Source of the DNA: Rhodococcus sp. KRD162
Lineage (GTDB): Bacteria; Actinomycetota; Actinomycetes; Mycobacteriales; Mycobacteriaceae
Assembly (NCBI RefSeq): GCF_017168335.1
Contig: NZ_JABFAU010000005.1
Location: forward strand, 545,781 to 609,780
DNA: 64,000 nt
Direction: 5' to 3'
Under the pieces are notes generated by a model. It saw only the letters and a program-made list of their open reading frames with translations, did not search any database and was not told the origin of the DNA. The translations under genes and the position numbers were made by a program. Shown piece after piece: positions 39,679 through 48,352 of this stretch. Every line of letters starts with the position of its first letter. Within the stretch, counting starts at the first letter, position 1.

Positions 39679-41100
39679 TTATGAAACTGCCGGTCGAGAA
39701 CCTTCCGCCGAAAGCAAGTTTTCCGTTTTCGAAGCCGTCCCGTTGTCGTCGTCGAGCTTGTTTTCGGACGACTTTTCCCATGCGTAGACGAGAAACGCAT
39801 ACATCACCGAAAACGCCATCGTGGTGGCGGGAATGGTCACCACGGGGAAGTCGAGTTGCAATGCGACCACGGCGAAACCGATCATCGCGCCGCCGTAGAA
39901 GCCGTACTCCCAGCGCTTGGCTCGCAGCAGTGTGTACCCCACGACGGCGATGACGACCAGCACCGCCACGAAGGCGATTCCGGCGACCAGGCCGCCGCGG
40001 TAGATGGTCAGCAGCGGGGTGTTGGCCACGTAGTTCACCTCGAAAGCGACCACAGGGTCTTTGAATTCCGGACGGCCCCAGCCCAGTCCGAACATCCAGT
40101 GCCCCTGCATATGGCCGGGAAATTCCACCAGCGCATCGCCGCGTGCGCTCGAGCCGGCATCTCCACTGCCGAACGACGAGAACACACGATTGCGCACGCT
40201 CGGTACGGCCAGAGCTCCGAAAAATGCTGCCGCGAATGCGCCGATCATGGCGAGTCGGTCGCGGGTGCGCAGTTGCTGGAACAGGAACATCAGCCCGAGG
40301 CCGAACACCACCGAGAACAACGCTGCCCGTGAGAGCGTCAGCACGATCGACAGGAACAGCAGTGCCGCAAGTGCTGTGCGGAGGTAGCCGCGGAGCAGCA
40401 GGATGCACAGCATCAGTGCCAACACGAATCCGATGCCGGCCGCGTTGGGGTCGATGTACGTTCCGGCCAGGCGAACGGTGGTAGCGCCGGTGGGGCTGTA
40501 GACGAATCGGGTGCTTTCCTCCTCGCTGCCGTAGCCGAATATCGACAGGTAGCGAATCAATTTCCCGGCGGGGTCGGCCACGAAGATGAGCAGGGCGAAC
40601 GCGGCTGCGCCCGAGGCTGCGTAGACGTAGATCCGGCCGAACAGGGCCAGTTCGTCGCGCGGCATCCGCAACAGGCAGACCAGGACGAGAGTCGATATCA
40701 GCCATTGCCCGAACTCGACGTAATCGGCGATTGCGCCGCTGGTTGCAAACAACGACAATGCCGAAAGAACGATGAGCGCAATCATCGGCAATTCAGGCCA
40801 TGTGATGTAGCTCACTGCTGTGCGGTGGATCACGGTGGCGAGAACGACCGCAATGCCCAACGCGAAAACCAACGGGGCGTGAACGCCGGGTACATAACCG
40901 AACGGCAGTGCCCCGAGTGAAAATGCAAGAGCGCGAGTCAGATACAGCGGATGACGTAGGCCGATGTACGCTCCCACGGCCAGCACGACGAGGGCGAACG
41001 CTCCCAGTTTCACTGGTGTTCCGCCCACGATCATTGCGAATGTAACGAAAACGGGAACAATCGCGATGGCTGCCGCACCCACTCGTTGCGTGATGCTCAT
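39679..41100 (-). CDS. O-antigen ligase/polymerase-like membrane protein (Wzy/WaaL type)
   Basis: 473 residues with about twelve hydrophobic helices and one large outer loop (about 290-350) carrying GDALVEFPGHMQGHWMFGLG. This fits the Wzy_C/O-antigen-ligase family. RLAGTYIDPNAAGIGFVLAL and SIVLTLSRAALFSVVFGL are family-typical segments. ATG 41100 follows AGAGG; GTG 41118 is an alternative. It probably polymerises lipid-linked repeats on the outer face or ligates them to a wall acceptor. It is divergent from the Wzz-kinase gene at 41211 with a 110-base shared control region. Confidence 0.85.
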   Translation of the reverse strand: MSITQRVGAAAIAIVPVFVTFAMIVGGTPVKLGAFALVVLAVGAYIGLRHPLYLTRALAFSLGALPFGYVPGVHAPLVFALGIAVVLATVIHRTAVSYITWPELPMIALIVLSALSLFATSGAIADYVEFGQWLISTLVLVCLLRMPRDELALFGRIYVYAASGAAAFALLIFVADPAGKLIRYLSIFGYGSEEESTRFVYSPTGATTVRLAGTYIDPNAAGIGFVLALMLCILLLRGYLRTALAALLFLSIVLTLSRAALFSVVFGLGLMFLFQQLRTRDRLAMIGAFAAAFFGALAVPSVRNRVFSSFGSGDAGSSARGDALVEFPGHMQGHWMFGLGWGRPEFKDPVVAFEVNYVANTPLLTIYRGGLVAGIAFVAVLVVIAVVGYTLLRAKRWEYGFYGGAMIGFAVVALQLDFPVVTIPATTMAFSVMYAFLVYAWEKSSENKLDDDNGTASKTENLLSAEGSRPAVS

Positions 41101-41210
41101 AGCCTCTGATGTTGTCACGCTTTCACCCGCTCGCAACATGTACGTCGTGCCGAATCGTTCGCTGCGCTTTATTCTTTCCCCTTGACCGATGTCATTCGAT
41201 AGGAGCACAC

Positions 41211-42677
41211 GTGGAGATTCGAGAGTACGGACGGATTCTTCGCGCGGGTTGGTGGATCGTTGCGCTCGCAACGGTCATCGGCATCGCCGGAGGCTGGGCC
41301 TACACGTTCTTCACGACGCCGCAGTACCAGGCATGCGCCCGCTTGTTCGTCACCACCGAGGGTGGCAGCTCGGTCGGTGAGGCGTATCAGAACAATCTGT
41401 TCTCGCAGGAACGCGTGAACTCCTATGCCGGATTGGCAACCAGCACACAGGTTGCCCAGCGCGCGGTGGACCAGCTGCAGCTGGGTATGTCGGCGGACGA
41501 GCTGCGTTCGCGCATCACCGCGACGCCCATCGACAAGACGGTGTTGCTCGATCTGTGTGCCACCGATCCCGACCCTGCGGTCGCGCAGGTGTTGACCAAC
41601 GCGGTGGCGGGTCAGCTGACGCAGCTGGTACAGGAACTCGAAACCTCCCAGCGTGGCGGCAATCCGGCAGCCGGTGCCACCGTTGTGGACCAGGGCGATG
41701 TTCCGTCCTCACCCATCGGCATCGGTCTGACGACCGTCCTGGGATTGGGCGGTGCCATCGGGTTCGTCATCGGAATCGCACTTGCTCTGCTGCGCGGCCT
41801 GTTGGATCGCTCCATTCGGGATCGCACTCGGGCAGAGGACATTTCGGGTCGCTCTGTGCTGGGCGGGCTCCCGATCGATGCCACGCGTCCGAAATCGGCG
41901 GTGGCGTCGATGACGAAGATGGGTGAACCGCTACGCGCGCTGCGCACCAACATTCGTTTCCTCGGCGGCGGTACTCCACCTCGTGTCATCACCGTCACCA
42001 GTGCATCGGCGGCCGAAGGGCGTACCAGTACCGCAATCGATCTCTCTGCAGTTCTCGCCGAGGCGGGGCACAGCGTCCTTCTGGTCGGCGGCGATCTGCG
42101 CGACGCGGCTTTGGGCACTCGCCTTGGCATCGAGCAGAACAGCGGTCTGTCGACGGTGCTCTCCGGCGAGGACAGTGCCGAGGACGCCGTCCAGCGCGAT
42201 GTCTTCGACGGGGTGTCGGTGCTTCCTTCGGGTCCGGTGCCCCCCAATCCCAGCGAGCTTCTCGGATCCGACCGCGCGCAGGAACTGCTCGAGGCTCTCC
42301 GCAGTGAGTACCGATACGTCATCGTCGATACCCCACCACTGCTCGAGGTCACCGACGGCGCGATCCTCACCGCGTTGGCCGACGGCACAGTGGTTCTCGC
42401 GCGTACCGGACGCACCACTCGGGAGAAGTTGCGGCGTGCCATCAAGGTGCTCGACGGGGTCAGCGGGGTCGTGCTGGGCGTCGTCACCACCTTCGAACCC
42501 TCGGCCCGACGCCTCCGCGGTGGCAAATTCTCGCCGTCGGAGGTCTCCTCGAACGGTCCCTCCTCTGACACGGATTCTGCTTCTACTGCCGATTCGGCTG
42601 CGCCGGCCAGTTCCGTGGCAGTGAGGCCGACGCCGGCCAAGACCGACACTGCGAGTTCCTCGGCGAGCAGGGGATAG
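41211..42677 (+). CDS. Wzz chain-length domain fused to a degenerate BY-kinase-like ATPase
   Basis: 488 residues from GTG 41211 (AGGAG 6 bases upstream). Residues about 1-200 are a Wzz domain with two membrane helices (WWIVALATVIGIAGGWAYTF and TTVLGLGGAIGFVIGIALAL). Residues about 220-440 resemble the CpsD/Wzc ATPase. Walker A reads SAAEGRTST where kinases have PGEGKST, so Lys is replaced by Arg. Walker A' is LLVGGDLRD instead of LLIDADLR, losing the first Asp. Walker B, IVDTPPLLEVTDG, is intact. The tail is Ser/Ala/Pro-rich and has no Tyr cluster. It may be a structural chain-length regulator without kinase activity. Confidence 0.85.
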   Translation: MEIREYGRILRAGWWIVALATVIGIAGGWAYTFFTTPQYQACARLFVTTEGGSSVGEAYQNNLFSQERVNSYAGLATSTQVAQRAVDQLQLGMSADELRSRITATPIDKTVLLDLCATDPDPAVAQVLTNAVAGQLTQLVQELETSQRGGNPAAGATVVDQGDVPSSPIGIGLTTVLGLGGAIGFVIGIALALLRGLLDRSIRDRTRAEDISGRSVLGGLPIDATRPKSAVASMTKMGEPLRALRTNIRFLGGGTPPRVITVTSASAAEGRTSTAIDLSAVLAEAGHSVLLVGGDLRDAALGTRLGIEQNSGLSTVLSGEDSAEDAVQRDVFDGVSVLPSGPVPPNPSELLGSDRAQELLEALRSEYRYVIVDTPPLLEVTDGAILTALADGTVVLARTGRTTREKLRRAIKVLDGVSGVVLGVVTTFEPSARRLRGGKFSPSEVSSNGPSSDTDSASTADSAAPASSVAVRPTPAKTDTASSSASRG

Positions 42678-42682
42678 TTTCG

Positions 42683-43927
42683 ATGTCAGGCAGGTTCGCG
42701 GCCGAGGTCGGCGTGGTGCTGATCGCCGCGGTGATGGCGGTCTCGTGCTCGCAGCAGCCGCCGATCGTTCTGCCTCCCGGCGCACCGACGGCTCCGGTCA
42801 CGGCCGAGGCCCCTAGCCCGGAGCCGGCTCCTGCTTCGAATTTCGGCGGCAGCGCGCCTGGTTCACTGATATCCGCCGAGCCGATCGAGGACATCGCGGT
42901 CGACATCACCGAGCTCGGTGCGACCGCCACCCGCGTGGTCTATCGGTCGACTTCCGGGGTCACCGGTGAGCCGACGGAGGTCTCGGGGACCGTCGTCATC
43001 CCGGGTGGCACTGCGCCCGAGGGTGGTTGGCCGATCGTGTCCTACGGACACGGCACGACGGGTGTGCTCGAGGCATGCGGGCCGTCTCGGTATGCCAACT
43101 TGCTCGGTAGCGCACCGATCATCGCGGCGCTTGCGCTCAACGGCTTCGCCGTGACGATGACCGACTATCAAGGTTTGGGTCTTGCGGGTTCGTATCATCC
43201 GTATTTGGACTCGAAGACGTTCGGCTACAACATGATCGACGCAGTACGCGCTGCCCGCAACTTCATGCCCACGCTCAGTTCACGATGGGCCGCATACGGC
43301 GTCTCGCTCGGCGGGATGGCCGCGTGGGCGGCAAGCGACCGCAACGCCGAATACGGCGACGGACTCGAGTTGGTGGGCACGGCCGCGATGGTGCCGGTAT
43401 CGGATATGACGGGGCTCGCCGACGCAGCTGCGAACGAAACGATGACCCGCGCGCAGTACCCGTTGCTGATGTACGCGCTGCACACGCTGGCGATCTCGCA
43501 TCCCGAGATGAATCTGGACGACTATCGGTCCGGTTTCGCCAAGGAGCGCTGGGACGATCTACTCGAATGTGTCCCGCCGGGTTCGCTGGATGTGCCGGAA
43601 CTGCAAACTCGGCTGCAGGCCTCGGATCTGAAGCCGGTGAGCCGAGAAGCAACCGACCGGTTGCGCGGCTACCTGTCGGAAATGGCTCTGCCGAAACAAC
43701 GTTCGACCACTCCGCTGTTGGTGATGTACGGCGGCGAGGACGAGCTGATTCTGGAGTCGTGGACCGAGAAGGCACTACAGCGCGCCTGTGATTTCGGAGA
43801 CGTGATCGAGTACGAGCTGCATCCGGGCGAGGGGCACGGCAATCTGGACAGCAGTCGGTCGATGCCGTGGGTCAAGTCGATGTTCGCCGGGCAGCGCCCG
43901 GTGGACACATGCGAGCTGAACCGATGA
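42683..43927 (+). CDS. LIP-type lipase, lipoprotein, in the glycan operon (first copy)
   Basis: 414 residues. A lipobox (VMAVS then Cys) is followed by a Pro/Ala/Glu-rich spacer of about 45 residues, long enough to reach into the wall. Core motifs are PEGGWPIVSYGHGTTG, TDYQGLGLAG, nucleophile elbow GVSLGG, acid YGGEDE and His in GEGHGN. Leu replaces the Gln after the nucleophile seen in the other copies. It begins 5 bases after the Wzz-kinase and its stop overlaps the next Wzz gene (ATGA). An ester in the surface glycan or an envelope lipid is the likely substrate, inferred only from position. Confidence 0.85.
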   Translation: MSGRFAAEVGVVLIAAVMAVSCSQQPPIVLPPGAPTAPVTAEAPSPEPAPASNFGGSAPGSLISAEPIEDIAVDITELGATATRVVYRSTSGVTGEPTEVSGTVVIPGGTAPEGGWPIVSYGHGTTGVLEACGPSRYANLLGSAPIIAALALNGFAVTMTDYQGLGLAGSYHPYLDSKTFGYNMIDAVRAARNFMPTLSSRWAAYGVSLGGMAAWAASDRNAEYGDGLELVGTAAMVPVSDMTGLADAAANETMTRAQYPLLMYALHTLAISHPEMNLDDYRSGFAKERWDDLLECVPPGSLDVPELQTRLQASDLKPVSREATDRLRGYLSEMALPKQRSTTPLLVMYGGEDELILESWTEKALQRACDFGDVIEYELHPGEGHGNLDSSRSMPWVKSMFAGQRPVDTCELNR

Positions 43928-44601
43928 TCGCTCCCACGGGTGTTCCGACTCTCAAGGATTACGGGCGCATTCTGTTGTCCGGCTGGGTGTTGATCCTCGT
44001 TGCGGGACTGCTGTCCGCGGCCGTCGCATGGCTGGCGACCTCGCTCGTCGAACCGTCCTATACGGCGGCGGCGCGAGTGTTCGTCACCGCGCCGGGATCT
44101 CCGTCGCCCAAGAACTCGCTGGACGGTAACCGGGGGTCGTTGGTGCGCGTCGAGTCCTATGTTCAGCTCGCCACCGGAGAGCAAGTGTTACGACGGGTGA
44201 TCGCCTCGCAGGATCTGCCGATCGAACCTGCCGAGCTGAAACAGGACATCACCGTGGTGCCGAGTCCCGGGTCTGCACTGATCGAGATCACTGTGGTGAA
44301 CTCCGATGCCGAGGTTGCTCGCGATGTGGCGAATTCTGTTGCAGTGAACCTGATCCAACTGGTGAGAGAGATCGATCTGGGCGCCGACGGGCCGGCGTCG
44401 GAGCTCACGCTCGTCGATGCGGCCACTACCCCCGGGTCTCCGACCGGTCCGGTGCGCACGAGCAATGCGCTGCTGGGGGCCTGCATGGGGGTCGTCCTTG
44501 CCAGTGTGTTGGTGCTCGCGAGGGGAATCTCGCGGGATTCGATCGACCACCGCGATCAGATCGAACAATTGCTCGAGCACAGCATGGGGGAGAAGCGATG
44601 A
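43924..44601 (+). CDS. Stand-alone Wzz-type chain-length protein
   Basis: 225 residues: an N-terminal helix (LLSGWVLILVAGLLSAAVAWLA, about 17-38), an outer domain with VRVESYVQLATGEQVLRRVI, and a second helix (NALLGACMGVVLASVLVLA), then about 25 cytoplasmic residues and no ATPase. It matches the N-terminal 200 residues of the 41211 product in layout, so the pair looks like a duplication in which one copy lost the kinase domain. It overlaps lipase genes on both sides by 4 bases. It should sit in the membrane and influence polymer length or the assembly of the export complex. Confidence 0.8.
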   Translation: MIAPTGVPTLKDYGRILLSGWVLILVAGLLSAAVAWLATSLVEPSYTAAARVFVTAPGSPSPKNSLDGNRGSLVRVESYVQLATGEQVLRRVIASQDLPIEPAELKQDITVVPSPGSALIEITVVNSDAEVARDVANSVAVNLIQLVREIDLGADGPASELTLVDAATTPGSPTGPVRTSNALLGACMGVVLASVLVLARGISRDSIDHRDQIEQLLEHSMGEKR

Positions 44602-45827
44602 ACGATCGAAAAAGGCTGCTGCGCAGAGCTGCAACGGTGGGTGCGGCCGCGCTGGTGCTGGTATCGGCGGGGTGCTCCTCCGACGATGCCGCGGTGGACC
44701 CCCGATCTGTTGCGCTCGGGCCAACGCTGGCCGCCGATTACTCCGATGACGGCCCGGGCTCGCTCGAGAGTGCGGAGGAGTTGCTCACCATCGACCGACG
44801 CCTCAGCGGCATCTCGTCCATCGCCGCGCGGGTGGTGTATACCTCGACGTCCGGAGTCGACGGCTCGAGTCAACGAGTATCGGGCACCGTCTTTGCGCCG
44901 GAAGGTACTCCCCCCGAGGGCGGTTGGCCGATCATCGCGTACGGCCACGGTACTACCGGTGTGCTCGAGGATTGCGGGCCGTCGACCGATCCGGAGCTGC
45001 TCGGCAGCTCCCAGATCGTTGCGGCTCTGGTGCGTTCGGGGCATGTGGTGGCAGTCTCGGACTATCAGGGTCTGGGCCTCGATGGCACCTATCATCCCTA
45101 TCTCGATGCGCGCACCGTCGGCAACAATCTGATCGATTCGGTGCGTGCGGCCCGAAAGCTGGTGCCGAACACCTCCACCCGATGGGCTTCGTTCGGTGGC
45201 TCCCAGGGTGGTCAAGCTGCCTGGGCTGCAAACGAACTCGCGAATTCGTACGGCGAGGGTCTCGACATGGTCGGCTCGGTGAGTCTGGTACCCGCGGCCG
45301 ACATCACCGGTTTGGCCACGGCGGCAGCCGACGGAACCCTCACCGAAGACCAGAAGCCGCTGTTGCAGTGGGTTCTGGTCGGGTTGGCGAAATCGCATCC
45401 GGATCTGGACCTGGACGACTACCGCCGGGGAGTGGTGAAGGAGCGGTGGGACGAGCTCTCGGCGTGTGGTGGTGTTCTCGCCGCCGACCGCACGGCCCTG
45501 GCTGCGCAGATCAGTGACGACGATCTGCGTCCGGCAACGCCGCAGGCAACCGCGGTCCTCGAGGGGTACCTGCGGGAGATGAGTTTGCCGACGTCACCTG
45601 CGGCTGCACCGATGCTGATCATCTACGGAGGCAAGGACACCTTGATCTCGCAAGCGTGGACCGATGCTGCCATCGCGGCGGGCTGCGCCGATGGAGACAC
45701 CATCCAGTATGTGCTTCAACCGAATTCCGGTCACGCAGACATCGACGGTGCTGCTGCGTTCGGATGGCTCCAAGACCGATTCGCCGGCAACGAGGCCGTC
45801 AACTTCTGCCCAGCTCCAGCGCCGTGA
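44598..45827 (+). CDS. LIP-type lipase, lipoprotein, in the glycan operon (second copy)
   Basis: 409 residues. It has a lipobox (LVLVSAG then Cys), core motifs PEGGWPIIAYGHGTTG, SDYQGLGLDG, elbow GGSQGG, acid YGGKDT and His in NSGHAD. It is closest to the copies at 42683 and 47120 throughout its length, including the LDDYRRG segment present in all three. The start overlaps the Wzz gene stop by 4 bases and the acyltransferase follows after 16 bases. A surface-anchored esterase or transacylase role is inferred. Confidence 0.85.
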   Translation: MNDRKRLLRRAATVGAAALVLVSAGCSSDDAAVDPRSVALGPTLAADYSDDGPGSLESAEELLTIDRRLSGISSIAARVVYTSTSGVDGSSQRVSGTVFAPEGTPPEGGWPIIAYGHGTTGVLEDCGPSTDPELLGSSQIVAALVRSGHVVAVSDYQGLGLDGTYHPYLDARTVGNNLIDSVRAARKLVPNTSTRWASFGGSQGGQAAWAANELANSYGEGLDMVGSVSLVPAADITGLATAAADGTLTEDQKPLLQWVLVGLAKSHPDLDLDDYRRGVVKERWDELSACGGVLAADRTALAAQISDDDLRPATPQATAVLEGYLREMSLPTSPAAAPMLIIYGGKDTLISQAWTDAAIAAGCADGDTIQYVLQPNSGHADIDGAAAFGWLQDRFAGNEAVNFCPAPAP

Positions 45828-45843
45828 CCTTCAGAAGGTAGCC

Positions 45844-47112
45844 ATGACCGCGACACCAGACAGCACCGCAGCAGCCGCAACTGCCCCGACGACTCCGGTG
45901 AGCAGCGAGTCGAAGCGGCCCGCTCGCATTCTCGGTCTCGACGGCCCGCGCGGATTCGCCTGCCTGTGTGTGCTCGCCGTGCACGTCGGTGGGCACTACT
46001 CACCGCAGACGGTGCTCACCTACAAGCTCGGGTTGCTGGGGCAGGGCCTGATCTTCTTCTTCGCACTCTCGGGATTTCTGATCTTTCTGCCGATGGTGCG
46101 AAAGTTGTTCGCAGGCAAGCCGATGCCGAACAACGTCAGCTACGCGGTCCATCGCCTGCTGCGTGTCTTTCCGGCGTATCTTTTCATCTTCCTGTTCGCG
46201 AACTTCGTGATGCGTGCGGTGTTCATGGAGAACGCGGCCGTGGCCGAGCGGCACTTCACCGACAACGGCCTCGGGATGCTCACCGATCCGCTGACTCTGC
46301 TGGCCAATCTGACGCTGGTGCATTCCTACATTCCGAGCATGCTCCAAACCGGAATCAACCCGTCGTGGTCACTGTCGCTGGAGTTCGCGTTCTACATCGC
46401 ACTGCCGCTGCTGACCGGTATCTCCTTCTATCTCCGGAAGCGCACGTCGATCTCGGCTCCGGTGCTGGCGATGATTCCCGTGGTGAGCATGTTCGTCATC
46501 GGGATCACCGGAAAGTTGTACACCGCTTCACTCGTGGGACCGTCGGGTATCACCGATCCGAAGTTGCTCGATTGGGGGCCCAACGAGATCGCGGTGCTCA
46601 GTCGTAGCTTCTGGTCGTTGGCAGACAACTTCACGTACGGAATGCTCGCGGCCGTGGTCTTCGTCGCGGTCGACACCGGGATGCTGAAAGGCGCGATCGC
46701 CACCAAGATGCGATGGTGGACGGCCATCGCGATGATCCCCACGGCGGCGATCTCGTTGAAGTTGATCGACGACAACTCGCGCTGGCAGAGTTCCACCGTT
46801 GCATTCGGCTCGGCCCTGCTCATCCTGTTCATCATCGTTCCACTGGCACGTGGGGAGAAATCGACCCTCGCCGAGCGTGCCGATTGGGCACCCCTGAGCT
46901 ACGTCGGCACGATCTCGCTCAGTGTGTACCTGTGGCATTTCCCGATTCTGATCATGGTGGGGCGTTGGGGATGGATGGCGGACGACAGTCCGCTGGGGAT
47001 GCTCCGAAACGTCATCGTCGTCACTGCGATCAGTCTCGTGTTCGGAACGGTGACGTATCGATTCATCGAAAAGCCCGCGTTGACCTACGCCCGTAGATTC
47101 AAGGCCGGCTGA
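45844..47112 (+). CDS. Acyltransferase-3 family membrane O-acyltransferase (OafA-like)
   Basis: 422 residues with ten or more helices. The family start motif is LDGPRGFACLCVLAVHVGG, with the His in VHVGGHY taking the place of the catalytic His. FFFALSGFLIFLPMVRK (the SGFLI block), RVFPAYLFIFLFANF, PSWSLSLEFAFYIALPLL and the C-terminal YVGTISLSVYLWHFPILIM are all typical of OafA/NolL-type enzymes. These add acetyl or other short acyl groups to surface sugars. It lies between two lipase genes and upstream of a sugar O-acetylesterase-like gene, so acyl groups may be both added and removed by this operon. Confidence 0.9.
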   Translation: MTATPDSTAAAATAPTTPVSSESKRPARILGLDGPRGFACLCVLAVHVGGHYSPQTVLTYKLGLLGQGLIFFFALSGFLIFLPMVRKLFAGKPMPNNVSYAVHRLLRVFPAYLFIFLFANFVMRAVFMENAAVAERHFTDNGLGMLTDPLTLLANLTLVHSYIPSMLQTGINPSWSLSLEFAFYIALPLLTGISFYLRKRTSISAPVLAMIPVVSMFVIGITGKLYTASLVGPSGITDPKLLDWGPNEIAVLSRSFWSLADNFTYGMLAAVVFVAVDTGMLKGAIATKMRWWTAIAMIPTAAISLKLIDDNSRWQSSTVAFGSALLILFIIVPLARGEKSTLAERADWAPLSYVGTISLSVYLWHFPILIMVGRWGWMADDSPLGMLRNVIVVTAISLVFGTVTYRFIEKPALTYARRFKAG

Positions 47113-47119
47113 GAGTTTC

Positions 47120-48340
47120 ATGCCTCGCACCTATCGAGCGTTCGCAGCACTGTTGCTGCTCCCTGTTCTGGCGGGGTGCACCGCGGTCGTGCCGCTCGCC
47201 GCGGATGCACAGCGAGCGGCATCGGCGGCGGTGCGGGGGTCCGATCCCGAGCCGCTGATGATCGCAGACCCGGGAACCGGCAGTGGGTCGATCGTCAGCG
47301 CCGAGACAATGCCCAATCTTCCGATCCAGGTGCGGCTTTCGGGGGTGAACGCTGCGCGGGTGGTGTATCGCTCGGTGCAGCCGGGGGTGGGCGAGCGGGA
47401 AGTATCGGGAACGGTGTTCACCCCGTCCGGGGATGCCCCCGAGGGTGGTTGGCCGATCATCTCCTACGCGCACGGAACCACCGGCATCGAGCAGGCCTGC
47501 GCACCGTCCGAATCCAACTCGCTGCTCGGTGCTTCGGCGCTGGTGCAGGGTTACACCACAGCGGGATTCGCGGTGGCCATCACCGACTACGAGGGTCTGG
47601 GTCATCCCGGCAACCATGCTTATCTGGACAACATCACTGCCGGCTACGACGTGATCGATGCCGTGCGGGCGCTGCGGACGGTCTTTCCCGATGTCGGGAC
47701 CCGCTGGGCTGCGTTCGGTGGGTCGCAGGGCGGCGGTGCTGCCTGGGCTGCGAACGAGCTCGCACAGTCCTATGCACCCGAGCTCGATCTGGTGGGCGCT
47801 GTGGCACTGGCCCCGGCGGCCGACATGGTCGGGTTGGTGGACAAGGCCATTGCCGGCACGTTGACCGAGGATCAGGGTCCGTTGCTGCAGTGGGTTCTCG
47901 AGTCGTTGTCACGCCGAGATCCGGGTCTGAATCTCGACGACTACCGCACTGGCGATGCGGCGCGGGACTGGGCCGCGCTCACCGGCTGTACACCGGACCA
48001 GGCCGGGGCTCGTGACGATGCAGTGAAACGGCTCGGTGACAAAGACTTTGCGCCCACAACGCAGCAGGCCGCTGCGGCACTGCGAGATGCCCTGAAGTCG
48101 ATGGCCGTACCGACGGGGCCCACAACGGCACCGATGTTGGTGGCGTACGGCGACGCCGACACGTACATCGACGTGGCTTGGACCGACGCCGCTCTCGAGC
48201 GGGCGTGTGCGTATGGAGATGTGATCACCATCGATCGTCAGGCCGGGTGGGGGCACGGGGACGTGAACGGGGACGCAGTCAATCAGTGGATAGGAGATCG
48301 GTTCGGCGGGGTGCCCGCGCGCAACGATTGCAATCGATGA
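47120..48340 (+). CDS. LIP-type lipase, lipoprotein, in the glycan operon (third copy)
   Basis: 406 residues. It has a lipobox (LPVLAG then Cys) and core motifs PEGGWPIISYAHGTTG (Ala for Gly before His), TDYEGLGHPG, elbow GGSQGG, acid YGDADT and His in GWGHGD. The AWAANELAQSY helix after the nucleophile is shared with the copies at 12553 and 44598. It begins 7 bases after the acyltransferase and is followed after 12 bases by the acetylesterase-like gene. Three such copies in one operon suggest either different acyl specificities or an assembly of several hydrolases. Confidence 0.85.
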   Translation: MPRTYRAFAALLLLPVLAGCTAVVPLAADAQRAASAAVRGSDPEPLMIADPGTGSGSIVSAETMPNLPIQVRLSGVNAARVVYRSVQPGVGEREVSGTVFTPSGDAPEGGWPIISYAHGTTGIEQACAPSESNSLLGASALVQGYTTAGFAVAITDYEGLGHPGNHAYLDNITAGYDVIDAVRALRTVFPDVGTRWAAFGGSQGGGAAWAANELAQSYAPELDLVGAVALAPAADMVGLVDKAIAGTLTEDQGPLLQWVLESLSRRDPGLNLDDYRTGDAARDWAALTGCTPDQAGARDDAVKRLGDKDFAPTTQQAAAALRDALKSMAVPTGPTTAPMLVAYGDADTYIDVAWTDAALERACAYGDVITIDRQAGWGHGDVNGDAVNQWIGDRFGGVPARNDCNR

Positions 48341-48352
48341 AGGGGGAGCGGC

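Noticed and set aside
39679..41100. The polymerase-like protein as a transporter
   Set aside because: The single large outer loop and helix pattern fit the O-antigen ligase/Wzy family better than any transporter family, and the neighbours are glycan genes.
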